A stretch of DNA of 64,000 nucleotides, from NCBI RefSeq assembly GCF_008634025.1, contig NZ_PDCM01000002.1:2418001-2482000 (forward strand). Direction: 5' to 3'. The DNA is from Streptomyces albofaciens JCM 4342 (GTDB lineage Bacteria > Actinomycetota > Actinomycetes > Streptomycetales > Streptomycetaceae). Numbering within the stretch: position 1 is the stretch's first letter; the number at the start of each line of letters is the position of its first letter. Of the stretch, positions 35,701 to 43,919 are shown piece by piece. The notes under the pieces were generated by a model that searched no databases, was not told the DNA's origin, and saw nothing but the letters and a program-made list of their open reading frames with translations. Position numbers and translations under genes: made by a program.

Positions 35701-35755
35701 CCCCGCGGCCGGTCATCATGATTGCCAACTTCCGCTGAACCGAAGGATGTTCACC

Positions 35756-36664
35756 ATGAGGATTCGTAAGACGGCCGCGGCGGGTGCGGTGGTGCTCGCG
35801 CTGGCGGCGACGGCGACCGCATGCGGCGGCGAGTCGGGCACGGCCGGCGACAAGGCGTCCGGCGGCGAGGTCTACAGCGGGACGTACCCGGTCAACGACA
35901 AGGCGAAGGTCGACTCGCCGGCCTGGAAGGAAGCCAAGAAGGCCGGGAAGATCACCATCGGCGCCAAGGCCGACCAGCCCTACCTCGGCTTCCAGGACAC
36001 CACCGGCAAGCGCACCGGCTTCGACATCGAGATCGCCAAGATGATCGCCGCCGAACTGGGCTTCTCCGAGAAGCAGATCGAGTTCAAGACGGTCGACTCC
36101 AACGTCCGTGAGACCGCGATCTCCAAGGGCCAGGTCGACTACTACGTCGGCACGTACACGATCAACGACGAGCGCAAGAAGCAGATCGACTTCGCGGGCC
36201 CGTACTACACCGCGGGCGCGGACCTCCTGGTGCGCAGGGACGACAAGTCCATCACCGGGCCGGACACCGTCAAGGGCAAGAAGGTCTGCTCGATCGTCGG
36301 CTCCACCCCGCTCCAGGAGATCAAGAAGCCGAAGTACGGGGCGACCACCACCGAACTGGCCAAGTACTCGCTGTGCGTCAAGCAGCTCCTCGACGGCCAG
36401 GTGGACGCGGTCACCACGGACGACGCGATCCTCAAGGGCTACGCGGCCGAGCGGCCCTCGAAGCTGCGGGTCGTCGGCAAGCCGTTCACCAAGGAGCCGT
36501 ACGGCGTCGGCCTGCGGAAGGGTGACAAGGCCCTGCGGGACGCGATCACCGACGCGCTGGAGAAGCACATCAAGAACGGCGACTACAAGAAGGCGTACGA
36601 AGGCACCCTCGGCAAGTCCGGGACCAGCTTCGTCGCGCCGTCGACGCCGCTGCCGCGCGACTGA
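35756..36664 (+). CDS. gluB: Glutamate-binding lipoprotein GluB
   Basis: The 302-residue solute-binding protein (family 3) has a signal peptide with lipobox LAATATAC, then KITIGAKADQPYLGF, GFDIEIAKMIAAELGF, VDYYVGTYTINDERK and DAVTTDDAILKGYA. It captures glutamate outside the membrane for GluCD. AAGGA overlaps an earlier ATG at 35747, which makes the ATG at 35756 (eight bases downstream) the likely start. A hairpin after its stop probably gives it more mRNA than the permease genes. Confidence 0.93.
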   Translation: MRIRKTAAAGAVVLALAATATACGGESGTAGDKASGGEVYSGTYPVNDKAKVDSPAWKEAKKAGKITIGAKADQPYLGFQDTTGKRTGFDIEIAKMIAAELGFSEKQIEFKTVDSNVRETAISKGQVDYYVGTYTINDERKKQIDFAGPYYTAGADLLVRRDDKSITGPDTVKGKKVCSIVGSTPLQEIKKPKYGATTTELAKYSLCVKQLLDGQVDAVTTDDAILKGYAAERPSKLRVVGKPFTKEPYGVGLRKGDKALRDAITDALEKHIKNGDYKKAYEGTLGKSGTSFVAPSTPLPRD

Positions 36665-36695
36665 TCCAGGTCGCATCACACCGGTCCGCCGCCGC

Positions 36696-36732
36696 ACGCC
36701 CCGTACGCCGCCTCGGCGGGCGTACGGGGCGT
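36696..36732 (+). terminator. Intra-operon hairpin between gluB and gluC
   Basis: ACGCCCCGTACGCC (36696-36709) pairs with GGCGTACGGGGCGT (36719-36732). It lies in the 267-bp gluB-gluC gap. By analogy with other ABC operons it may protect gluB mRNA or cause partial termination, so the binding protein exceeds the permeases. Confidence 0.7.
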
Positions 36733-36931
36733 GGGTGCCTGAGGAACCGCGCGCCGGGGCGCCCGTGCGCACGCGGGCGCGGGCCTTCCCCGCGCCCCCG
36801 GGCAGCCACCTCTACGCGGCGTACGGAAGCGTCCGCGGGCCGGACCGTTCCCGTACCCGCGCGCCGGGCCCGCCCCGCGCCGGGCCGTCCACCCGTCCGC
36901 CGCTGACCCCGACCGCTACCGCGGAGAACCC

Positions 36932-37579
36932 ATGAACGTACTCCTCGACTACCTACCCGAGTTCCGCAAGGGGTTCCTCGGAACCGTGTCGCTGACCGCG
37001 GCCAGCGCGGCGCTCGCCATCCTGCTGGGCCTCCTCATAGCCGGTTTCCGGGTCTCGCCCGTGCCCCCGCTGCGCGCCTTCGGGACGGCCTGGGTGACGC
37101 TGCTGCGCAACACCCCGCTCACCCTGCTGTTCCTGGTCGCCTTCTTCGTCGTCCCGCAGGTCCTCTTCCCGGGCACCAGCCCGTTCGTCCTGGCCACCCT
37201 GGCGCTCGGCTTCTACACGTCCTCGTTCGTCTGCGAGGCCGTGCGCTCCGGCATCAACACGGTGCCACTGGGCCAGGCGGAGGCGGCGCGCAGCATCGGC
37301 ATGACCTTCATCCAGACGCTGCGCCTGATCGTCCTCCCGCAGGCCACCCGCACCGTGCTGCCGCCGCTGAGCAGCATCCTGATCGCGCTCACCAAGAACT
37401 CGGCCATCGCGGGCGCCTTCAGCAACACCGAGCTGTTCAACGTCTCCAAGCTGCTCAACGACCAGGGCCGGCCGATCGGCTGGATCTTCCTCTGGATCGC
37501 CCTCGCCTACCTGATCATCACGTTCGCCATCAGCGGCATCTTCCGGCTGCTGGAGCGCCGCCTGGAGGTGGCCCGATGA
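36932..37579 (+). CDS. gluC: Glutamate ABC transporter permease GluC
   Basis: The 215-residue inner-membrane permease belongs to the HisM/GlnP family. It has about five hydrophobic helices and the EAA loop EAARSIGMTFIQTLRLIVLPQA (about residues 110-131) that docks on GluA. Its last codon overlaps the gluD start as ATGA, so the two are translationally coupled. Confidence 0.92.
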   Translation: MNVLLDYLPEFRKGFLGTVSLTAASAALAILLGLLIAGFRVSPVPPLRAFGTAWVTLLRNTPLTLLFLVAFFVVPQVLFPGTSPFVLATLALGFYTSSFVCEAVRSGINTVPLGQAEAARSIGMTFIQTLRLIVLPQATRTVLPPLSSILIALTKNSAIAGAFSNTELFNVSKLLNDQGRPIGWIFLWIALAYLIITFAISGIFRLLERRLEVAR

Positions 37580-38544
37580 CCAGCGTCCTCTACGACGCCC
37601 CGGGGCCCAAGGCCAAGATCCGCAACCGCGTCTACACGGTCGTGGGCGCGCTCGCCGTCGTCGGCCTGCTCGTCTTCGTCGCGCTGCGGCTGGCCGGCAA
37701 GGGCCAGTTCGAGCCGGAGATGTGGAACATCTTCAACAACGCGGGCGTACGGACCAACATCCGCAACGGCGTCCTGACGACCCTCCAGGTCTTCGCGGTG
37801 GCCGCGGTGCTCTCCCTCGCGCTCGGCGTGCTGCTCGCGGTCGCCCGGCTCTCCGACCACAAGCCGGTGCGCTGGCTGGCGACCGGCTTCATCGAGGTGT
37901 TCCGGGCCGTCCCGCTGCTGATCACGATCTACGCCCTGTGGGTGATCCTGCTCTCCTACAAGGAGGAGCTGGGGCTGACCGGTGACACCCCGCAGTTCTG
38001 GGCACTGGTCGTGGGCCTGACCGTCTACAACGGCGCGGTGCAGGCGGAGGTGCTGCGCGCCGGCATCAACGCGGTGCCCCGGGGGCAGCGCGAGGCGGCG
38101 TACGCGCTCGGCATGAGCAAGACGCAGGTCATGACGACGGTGCTGATGCCGCAGGCCATCCGGGCGATGCTGCCGACGATCATCAGCCAGCTGGTGGTGA
38201 CCCTCAAGGACACCTCGCTCGGCTACGTGATCACCTTCGAGGAGCTGCTGTACACGATCCAGCAGATGGCCAGCACCATCGTCGTCAACGACGAGAACCC
38301 GTACGTGCCGATGATCATCGTCGCCGGCGCGATCTACGTGGCGATGTGTCTGGCGCTGTCCGCGCTGGCCACCTGGATCGAGCGGCGCGGCCGGCGGGCC
38401 AAGACCGGCATCGCGGTGGCCGGGGCGGGCGAGCCGGTCACCGCGTCGGACGCGCTGGAAGGCGCCGACGGCACGCCCGGCGGCCCGGTCGACACCCGGC
38501 GGCCGCCGGACGTCATCTCGGGCGGGGGCGGCGCCGGTACCTGA
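37576..38544 (+). CDS. gluD: Glutamate ABC transporter permease GluD
   Basis: The second permease, 322 residues, has the EAA loop EAAYALGMSKTQVMTTVLMP and about five helices after a hydrophobic N-terminus (VVGALAVVGLLVFVALRL). It pairs with GluC. A hydrophilic Gly/Pro-rich C-terminus of about 55 residues is longer than in GluC. It starts inside the gluC stop codon and is followed by a terminator. Confidence 0.92.
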   Translation: MTSVLYDAPGPKAKIRNRVYTVVGALAVVGLLVFVALRLAGKGQFEPEMWNIFNNAGVRTNIRNGVLTTLQVFAVAAVLSLALGVLLAVARLSDHKPVRWLATGFIEVFRAVPLLITIYALWVILLSYKEELGLTGDTPQFWALVVGLTVYNGAVQAEVLRAGINAVPRGQREAAYALGMSKTQVMTTVLMPQAIRAMLPTIISQLVVTLKDTSLGYVITFEELLYTIQQMASTIVVNDENPYVPMIIVAGAIYVAMCLALSALATWIERRGRRAKTGIAVAGAGEPVTASDALEGADGTPGGPVDTRRPPDVISGGGGAGT

Positions 38545-38559
38545 CGGCGTGACACCTCG

Positions 38560-38595
38560 GACGGGGGCAGTGCCGCGCGCGCCGCTGCCCCCGTC
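38560..38595 (+). terminator. Terminator of gluABCD
   Basis: GACGGGGGCAG (38560-38570) pairs perfectly with CTGCCCCCGTC (38585-38595), 16 bp after the gluD stop. Confidence 0.82.
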
Positions 38596-38707
38596 ACTTG
38601 ACGCGGGCGCCCGCAGTGGGTTGCATACGCTGTGTGATCGCGCACCGGGCTCCAACTGCCAGTTCCCGTACGTCCCGTAAGTATCCGCGCACCGGGGTGG
38701 CCACGCC

Positions 38708-40933
38708 GTGGACCCGGTGATCGTCGTCGGGGCCGGCCCGGTCGGCCTCGCGCTCTCCCTCTCCCTCGCCCGCCTCGGCGTACCGTGCGTCGTCCTGGAC
38801 GAGGCCCCCGGCGCCGCCGATCCGCGGCCCGCCCGCACGGTCGTCCTGCGCCCCGACACCACCGCGTTCCTGACCCGGCTGGGCTGCGGCCCCGCCCTGG
38901 AGTCGGCGGGCGCCCGCTGGACGGCCTGGCGCGCGGTGCGCCGACGGCGCCTGCTGGAACGGGTCGAGTTCGGCCCCGAGAACCCTTCCCCCCTGCACGT
39001 GCCGCAGCACGCGCTGACCCGGGCGCTGCGCACCGCGCTCGCGGGTGAGCCCCTGGCGCGGATCGTCGCGGGCAGCCGGCTCGACGAACTGAAGCAGGAC
39101 GCGTACGGCGTCAGCGCCCACACCCGCGGGCCCAACGGTGCCTGGTGGCGGGCCAGTTACCTGGTCGGTTGCGACGGTCCGCGCTCGACGGTCCGCAAGC
39201 TGCTGGAGGTGCGCTTCCCCGGCCGCACGGCGGTCGAGCGGCATGCGGTGGCGGCGCTGCGTACGGAACTCCCCTGGCCCGGCGAGGCGTTGCTGCACCG
39301 CTCGCCCGCGCGGCAGGGCGGCGGCGGGTCCGGCGGCGAGGTGACGGCCCGGCCGCTGCCCGGCGGGCTGTGGCGGCTGGACTGGCTGCTGCCGCCCGGC
39401 CGGGACCTGGTCACCCCGGACGCGCTGGTGGCCCGGATCCGCGACTCGCTGGCGGTGTGGACCGCCGAAGCGGCGGCGGGGAACGGGCCGTGGGCCGGGT
39501 CCGGGGCCCAGGCGGGTTCGCGCGCCCCCGCGGGCCCCGGCGATCCGCGCGTGCCGGCCGTACCGCCGTACGAACTCCTCGACACCGGCGTGCACACGGT
39601 GCACCACCGCCTGGCGCGGCGCTGGCGGCGCGGGCGGGCCTTCCTCGCGGGGGACGCCGCGCACCTGCTCGGCGCGCTCGGCACACAGGGCCTGGACGAG
39701 GGGCTGCGGGACGCCGAGAACCTCGCGTGGAAGCTGGCGCTGGCCTGGCACCAGGGCGCTTCGGAGGCCCTCCTGGACAGCTACCAGACAGAGCGCCGGG
39801 GCGCGGTGACGGCCCGGCTGCGCGCGGCCGACCGGGCGCTGCCGCTGCTGCGCGACGGCGAGCGGGGCGGCCGGTGGCGAGCGGTGCTCCCGGGAGCGGC
39901 CCGCGGCCACACGGCGATGCTCACCGACGGCCACTTGGGGCGCGGCCCGCTCGGCGCGCCCCCGGCGTACGCCCGCTCTCCCCTGGCCCCGGTCACCGAC
40001 CCGGCGGGGACGCTGCCGGTGGCCACACCGGTCGGCGCGCCGGTCGTGGACGTACCGGTGACGGCACCGGACGGGGCCGAGGTACCGCTGCGCTCGCGGC
40101 TGGGCCGGGGGCTGCTGGTGGTGCTGGTCGCGCCGGGCACGGGCGTGTGGGAGCGGCGGCACTGGAAGTCGGCGGGCCTGATGCCCCGGCTGTCGAAGGC
40201 GGCGGAGGCCCTGCCGATGCGCGCCGAGGTGCTGGTCGCCGAGGCCTATCCGGGCGCGGTGGCACACACCGTCCTGGTCGTACGCCCCGACGGGCACCTG
40301 GTCGCGGCGATGGGCGGCGTACGCCCGGCGGAGCTCTACGCGTGCGCGGACGCGGTGCGGGGCGGGGAGCCCGGTGCGGGCGCGCCGGGTTCGGCCGGAG
40401 CGGGTGCGGGTGTGGGTCCGGGTGTGGGTGTGGGTCCGGGTCCGGGTGTGGGTCCGGGTCCGGGTGTGGGTCCGGGTCCGGGTGTGGATGCGGGTGCGGG
40501 TGCGGGTGGGAGCGATACCGGGGAGCGGTCTCGTACGGACGATGAAAGGGTGCGTCCGGGTACGCGCCAGGAGGCCGCTCCGGATGCGCGTCCGGAGCCG
40601 TACCTGGAGCGGCAACCGGAACCGTATCCGGAACAGCGACCGGAGCCGTATCAGGAGCGGCGACCGGACCCCTATCCGGAGCGGCGACCGGAGTCATGTC
40701 CGGATGCACGGTCGGAATCCCACCCGGTACCGCGCCTGGAACCGCACTCGGCCCGGCGGCCGGAATCCCGCCCCTCCGGCGGGCCGCACCCCGTCGACGG
40801 CCCGTTTCCCCAGGCGGGCGGGGAGGTCCCGGGGGGCGCGCCGGGCGACGTGCCGAGCGACGTGCCGCAGGAAGTACCCGGCGATGTGCCGGAGGGCGTG
40901 TCCGAGGCCCAGGTCCGTTCGGCCGGCGGTTGA
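38708..40933 (+). CDS. FAD-dependent aromatic-type monooxygenase with long repetitive C-terminal tail
   Basis: The first 550 residues form a PheA/TfdB-type flavin hydroxylase: Rossmann motif VVGAGPVGLALSLSL (residues 6-20), middle motif GCDGPRSTVRK, and FAD-pyrophosphate motif FLAGDAAHLLGALGTQGLDEGLRDAENLAWKLA, then a thioredoxin-like C-terminal domain. Such enzymes hydroxylate phenolic or polyketide substrates; the substrate is unknown and no pathway genes are adjacent. About residues 552-741 are low complexity: Val-Gly-Pro repeats (565-601), then RPEPY-ERRPE-type repeats (623-684), then a GDVPSDVPQEVPGDVP run (715-733). The underlying DNA is a minisatellite. GTG 38708 has only a weak ribosome site. 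Total length of 741 far exceeds the family norm of about 500-550. Confidence 0.88.
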   Translation: MDPVIVVGAGPVGLALSLSLARLGVPCVVLDEAPGAADPRPARTVVLRPDTTAFLTRLGCGPALESAGARWTAWRAVRRRRLLERVEFGPENPSPLHVPQHALTRALRTALAGEPLARIVAGSRLDELKQDAYGVSAHTRGPNGAWWRASYLVGCDGPRSTVRKLLEVRFPGRTAVERHAVAALRTELPWPGEALLHRSPARQGGGGSGGEVTARPLPGGLWRLDWLLPPGRDLVTPDALVARIRDSLAVWTAEAAAGNGPWAGSGAQAGSRAPAGPGDPRVPAVPPYELLDTGVHTVHHRLARRWRRGRAFLAGDAAHLLGALGTQGLDEGLRDAENLAWKLALAWHQGASEALLDSYQTERRGAVTARLRAADRALPLLRDGERGGRWRAVLPGAARGHTAMLTDGHLGRGPLGAPPAYARSPLAPVTDPAGTLPVATPVGAPVVDVPVTAPDGAEVPLRSRLGRGLLVVLVAPGTGVWERRHWKSAGLMPRLSKAAEALPMRAEVLVAEAYPGAVAHTVLVVRPDGHLVAAMGGVRPAELYACADAVRGGEPGAGAPGSAGAGAGVGPGVGVGPGPGVGPGPGVGPGPGVDAGAGAGGSDTGERSRTDDERVRPGTRQEAAPDARPEPYLERQPEPYPEQRPEPYQERRPDPYPERRPESCPDARSESHPVPRLEPHSARRPESRPSGGPHPVDGPFPQAGGEVPGGAPGDVPSDVPQEVPGDVPEGVSEAQVRSAGG
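40400..40760. repeat. In-gene minisatellite in the monooxygenase tail
   Basis: From about 40415 to 40500 an 18-bp unit GGTGTGGGTCCGGGTCCG and shorter GGGTGTGG forms repeat in tandem. From about 40575 to 40760 a looser 15-18-bp unit close to CGGAGCCGTATCCGGAGCGG repeats. Both keep the reading frame. Confidence 0.85.
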
Positions 40934-40959
40934 CCCTGTGGGAAACGCCGTGCTTGACT
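40930..40959 (+). promoter_or_regulatory. Candidate promoter for a leaderless Cys leader peptide
   Basis: TTGACC (40930-40935) and TTGACT (40954-40959) are 18 bp apart. A start about seven bases further would fall at the GTG of the leader peptide, giving a leaderless mRNA. The -10 match is poor, so this is tentative. Confidence 0.4.
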
Positions 40960-40966
40960 CCGGAAC

Positions 40967-41053
40967 GTGACGGAGAGCGGTTCGCGATTCTGGCGGAGGG
41001 TCCACCTGGACCTGGTCCGCTACGCGGGCTGCGTGTGTCGTCCGTCCTGTTGA
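40967..41053 (+). CDS. 28-residue Cys-rich leader peptide (putative cysteine attenuator)
   Basis: A short frame begins at GTG 40967 and ends at TGA 41051-41053. The peptide ends in HLDLVRYAGCVCRPSC, with Cys at positions 22, 24 and 28 of 28. This HLDLxR...C-rich ending is typical of short leader peptides found before sulfur-metabolism genes in streptomycetes, and polycysteine leaderless short ORFs act as cysteine-responsive attenuators in mycobacteria. It lies 78 bp before the cysteine dioxygenase start. No Shine-Dalgarno site is visible. Stalling at the Cys codons when charged tRNA-Cys is low would couple operon expression to cysteine level; the direction of control is inferred. Confidence 0.72.
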   Translation: MTESGSRFWRRVHLDLVRYAGCVCRPSC

Positions 41054-41131
41054 TCCGCATCCATGCCCCCGCGCGCCGCCGCGTTCCCGCTGACCGCGCG
41101 CGTCTCTTCGCGATCACTCAGGACGGTTCCT

Positions 41132-41683
41132 GTGCCCGATGTACGCACCCCTGCGCGCCCGCGCCCGCGCCCTGCCGCCACCGGCGGCCCCGGCCCCGGC
41201 CCCGCCGAACTCCTCGACTTCGTCCGCCGTACCGCCGCCGACGCCCCGCTCGTCGCCTCCCTCCCGCTCGACCCCGAAGGCCGCACCTGGATCCGCCTGG
41301 AAGGGCCCGGTGGCAGCGAGGCGTGGCTGATCGGCTGGCCGCCCGGTACGGGTACCGGCTGGCACGACCACGGCGGCTCGCACGGCGCGTTCGCCGCCGC
41401 CACCGGCGAGCTGACCGAGCAGTCGCTCGCCGCCCAACTGCCCACGGAGGGCTGGAGGACGCTGGAACTGGCGGACGGCGTGGACCGGCAGCGGACGCTG
41501 GCCGACGGCCGCGGCCGCGCCTTCGGCCCGCACCACGTCCACCAGGTGCTCAACCTCTCCCCCGACGCCCACGCCGTCTCGGTGCACGCCTACTACCCGC
41601 CGCTGCCGCTGATGCGCCGCTACAGCCGCACCGGTCCGGTCCTGCGCCTCGAAGAGGTCGAGCACCCGGAGGACTGGCGGTGA
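41132..41683 (+). CDS. Cysteine dioxygenase-type cupin
   Basis: The 183-residue cupin should oxidise cysteine to cysteine sulfinate. Iron ligands are in GWHDHGGSHGAF (HxH, about residues 81-83) and in FGPHHVHQVLN. The tail YPPLPLMRRYSRTGP is typical of bacterial CDO. GTG 41132, nine bases after AGGA, is preferred; an ATG at 41063 would add 23 Arg/Ser-rich residues and has no ribosome site. It overlaps the rhodanese gene by four bases and is preceded by a Cys-rich leader peptide, which fits a role in sulfur balance. Confidence 0.85.
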   Translation: MPDVRTPARPRPRPAATGGPGPGPAELLDFVRRTAADAPLVASLPLDPEGRTWIRLEGPGGSEAWLIGWPPGTGTGWHDHGGSHGAFAAATGELTEQSLAAQLPTEGWRTLELADGVDRQRTLADGRGRAFGPHHVHQVLNLSPDAHAVSVHAYYPPLPLMRRYSRTGPVLRLEEVEHPEDWR

Positions 41684-42057
41684 GCGCCGTCGACGCGCTT
41701 CTGGAGGCGGCGCGCGCCGGGCTCGACCGGGTGACGCCGCACCGGGCCGCGGAGGTCCAGCGGGACGGCGGGCTCCTGGTGGACATCCGTTACGCGGAAC
41801 TGCGCGAACGCGACGGCACCATCCCGGGCGCGCTGATCGTCGAGCGCAACGAACTGGAATGGCGCCTGGACCCCACGGGCGCCCACCGCGCCCCGGAAGC
41901 CACCGGTCACGACCTGCCGGTCGTGGTCGTCTGCAACGAGGGCTACGCGTCGAGCCTCGCGGCCGTGTCCCTGCGGCAGCTGGGCCTGTACCGGGCCACT
42001 GATCTGGTGGGCGGCTTCCAGGCGTGGCGAGCGGCCGGGCTGCCGGTGCGGGAGTGA
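41680..42057 (+). CDS. Rhodanese-like sulfurtransferase
   Basis: This is a single rhodanese domain of 125 residues. The active-site Cys lies in VVVVCNEGYASSLAAVSLR, preceded by LLVDIRYAELRERDGTIPGALIVER. It probably moves sulfane sulfur or detoxifies products of cysteine breakdown. The GTG start overlaps the TGA of cysteine dioxygenase (GTGA), so they are translationally coupled. Confidence 0.9.
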   Translation: MSAVDALLEAARAGLDRVTPHRAAEVQRDGGLLVDIRYAELRERDGTIPGALIVERNELEWRLDPTGAHRAPEATGHDLPVVVVCNEGYASSLAAVSLRQLGLYRATDLVGGFQAWRAAGLPVRE

Positions 42058-42110
42058 GGGAGCACCGGAGTGCGGGGTCGGCGGGTCCGCCTGGGGGCGG
42101 GCCCGCCGGC

Positions 42111-42220
42111 CCGGCGCAGTCGTCCGGCCCGGCGCAGTCGTCCGGTCCGGGGTGGTCGTCCGGTCTACCGCAGTCGTCCAGCCCCGCCCAGTCGTCCGTT
42201 CCAGCGCAGTCGTCCGGTCC
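42111..42220. repeat. 18-bp tandem repeat, six copies
   Basis: The core CAGTCGTCC (TGGTCGTC in copy 3) begins at 42117, 42135, 42153, 42171, 42189 and 42207, an exact 18-bp period. It fills the convergent gap between the rhodanese and lipase-like genes, where I see no conventional terminator. Confidence 0.88.
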
Positions 42221-42225
42221 CCCGC

Positions 42226-43662
42226 TTAGGGCCGAACGGTGTCGAACTGCCGCACCACCAGGGGCAGTGCCGCGCGAACCGTCCCGTTGTGGTCGAGGTC
42301 CCCGACGTCCGTGAGCCGGTTCACGGCTCCGTTGGCGGTCAGCCGGCGCTGACAGTACCGGGCGTTCTCGAAGGCCACGTCCTTGTCGCCCGTGGCGTGG
42401 TACAGGTGCACCGGTACGTCCGGGTGCCAGTCGCAGGTGGTGTCCAGGGCGTTCAGCCGCTGCCGCAGCTCCCCCGTGGGGTTGCGGATGGTGTCGAGGA
42501 ATTCCGGGGTGAACAGTTCCTTGGAGGTCGTCGGCAGGGCGGCGGCTATCTCGGACGCCTTGTGGTCGCCGTCGAAGAGGGCTTCCACCGTCTGGTCGTA
42601 CGGGGCGCGGAACGCCTGCCCCGGTGTGTCGTACAGGCCGTACAGCCGGTTCCACGCGGTCGCGAAGTACGCCAGGTAGAGCGACGACCGGACCACCTTG
42701 TCGTCCGCCGCGGCGGCCTCGAAGGCGCTCAGGTCGAAGGGCCCGGCGACCGGCGCGAGCGCACCCAGGCGGAAGTACGGGTCGGCGCCCTGCTGAAGGG
42801 CCCGCCCGACCATCATGGTGGCGGGCCCGCCCTGGGAGAAACCGCTGACCAGGACATGTCTGTCCAGGGTGCGGCGGTCCTGCCGGGCGAACGCGCGGGC
42901 CGCACGCAGCGCGTCGACCGAGGCCGTGACGGTCGCCTTCGGGTCGCCGTACGGATGAGGGCCGGGGCCCACGCCGAGGCCGAGGTAGTCCGGCGCGGAC
43001 ACGGCCCGGCCGGTGGAGGCGAAGAGCAGGGCCGCGGCCCGGTCGGTGGACGCGCCGTGTACCGAGGCCACGTCGCCCCGGTACACGGTCGTGCCGTGCA
43101 GCCAGGACACGACCTGGAGATCACGCTTGCCGTGCGTGGGCACGGCGAACAGCTGGCTGGCCGTGGTGGGCCGGCCGTCGACACCGCGGGTGCGGTAGAC
43201 GACGCGGTGGGCCCGTACGCCGTAGCGGACCTGGGCCGCGTCGATGCCGGCCTTCTCCAGACGGGCCGCGACCTGCTTCGCGTCCAGGTCGGCGACGAGG
43301 GTGGCCGAAACGACGGAACCCGCGCCCGGGCGCCGCCCGGGCGCGGCCGGGGTGGGGTGGGTGGAATGAGAGGTCGGCTGGGAGGCGGAGTGAGAGGTGG
43401 GCTGGTAGGCGGAATGGGAGGTGGCGTACCAGGGGCCGGACAGGGCATCAGGTCCGTCCGCCCGCGCCGTCACGGCTGTCGTGGTGGCTGCCGTGGCGGC
43501 TGCCGTGGCGGCTGTCAGCGTTGCCGGACGCATCGCTGCCGAAGCCGGAGCTGCTGCCAAGGCCGGCGCCGTTGCCGTGACCAGTACGACCGCGGCGCAG
43601 CCCGACGCGAGGGCGGCGGTGCCCGGCGGGATGGACCGGCCACGGAATCGGTGAAAGATCAT
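42226..43662 (-). CDS. Secreted alpha/beta-hydrolase, secretory-lipase-like
   Basis: The 478-residue protein starts MIFHRFRGRSIPPG, followed by a signal core (TAALASGCAAVVLVTATAPALAA) and a Ala/Thr/Ser-rich linker to about residue 105. The hydrolase domain has VVSWLHGTTVYRGD (oxyanion region), APDYLGLGVGPGPHPYGD and the nucleophile elbow VLVSGFSQGG (Ser). A late DWHPDVPVHLYHATGDKDVAFEN gives the Asp and DLDHNGT the His. This pattern fits secretory lipases and related esterases. ATG 43662 was chosen at the signal peptide; the open frame upstream is repeat DNA. Confidence 0.85.
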   Translation of the reverse strand: MIFHRFRGRSIPPGTAALASGCAAVVLVTATAPALAAAPASAAMRPATLTAATAAATAATTTAVTARADGPDALSGPWYATSHSAYQPTSHSASQPTSHSTHPTPAAPGRRPGAGSVVSATLVADLDAKQVAARLEKAGIDAAQVRYGVRAHRVVYRTRGVDGRPTTASQLFAVPTHGKRDLQVVSWLHGTTVYRGDVASVHGASTDRAAALLFASTGRAVSAPDYLGLGVGPGPHPYGDPKATVTASVDALRAARAFARQDRRTLDRHVLVSGFSQGGPATMMVGRALQQGADPYFRLGALAPVAGPFDLSAFEAAAADDKVVRSSLYLAYFATAWNRLYGLYDTPGQAFRAPYDQTVEALFDGDHKASEIAAALPTTSKELFTPEFLDTIRNPTGELRQRLNALDTTCDWHPDVPVHLYHATGDKDVAFENARYCQRRLTANGAVNRLTDVGDLDHNGTVRAALPLVVRQFDTVRP

Positions 43663-43740
43663 GGCCTGAACTCTGCCGCGCACGACAGGTACGGCACATT
43701 GCGGCCAACCTCCGTCCCGGCAGGGGGTTTTCCCCCGGGC

Positions 43741-43865
43741 GGAGCCTCCGCTTCCCCCCGGTACAGACGGCCGTCCCGGTCCGGAGCCCCCGCTTCCCCC
43801 CGGATACAGACGTCCGCCCGGTCCCGAGTCTCCGCTTGCCCCGGATACAGACATCTTCCCGGTAC
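43741..43865. repeat. ~42-bp tandem repeat, three copies, upstream of the lipase-like gene
   Basis: Units start near 43741, 43783 and 43825 and share (GG/CG)AG(C/T)C(T/C)CCGCTT(C/G)CCCC, then GGATACAGACG, then TCCCGGTCC. They lie between the recX stop and the lipase-like start, so in the promoter side of the latter. Confidence 0.8.
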
Positions 43866-43919
43866 GGGCGGACACGCATCTCCCCGCTGCGGGTGGACAC
43901 GCCTCTGCCCTCTACCCCC

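Noticed and set aside
38708..40933. Flavin monooxygenase as the missing siderophore N-hydroxylase
   Set aside because: Its motifs are of the PheA/TfdB aromatic hydroxylase group, not the IucD/RhbE group, and it lies 24 kb from the cluster.
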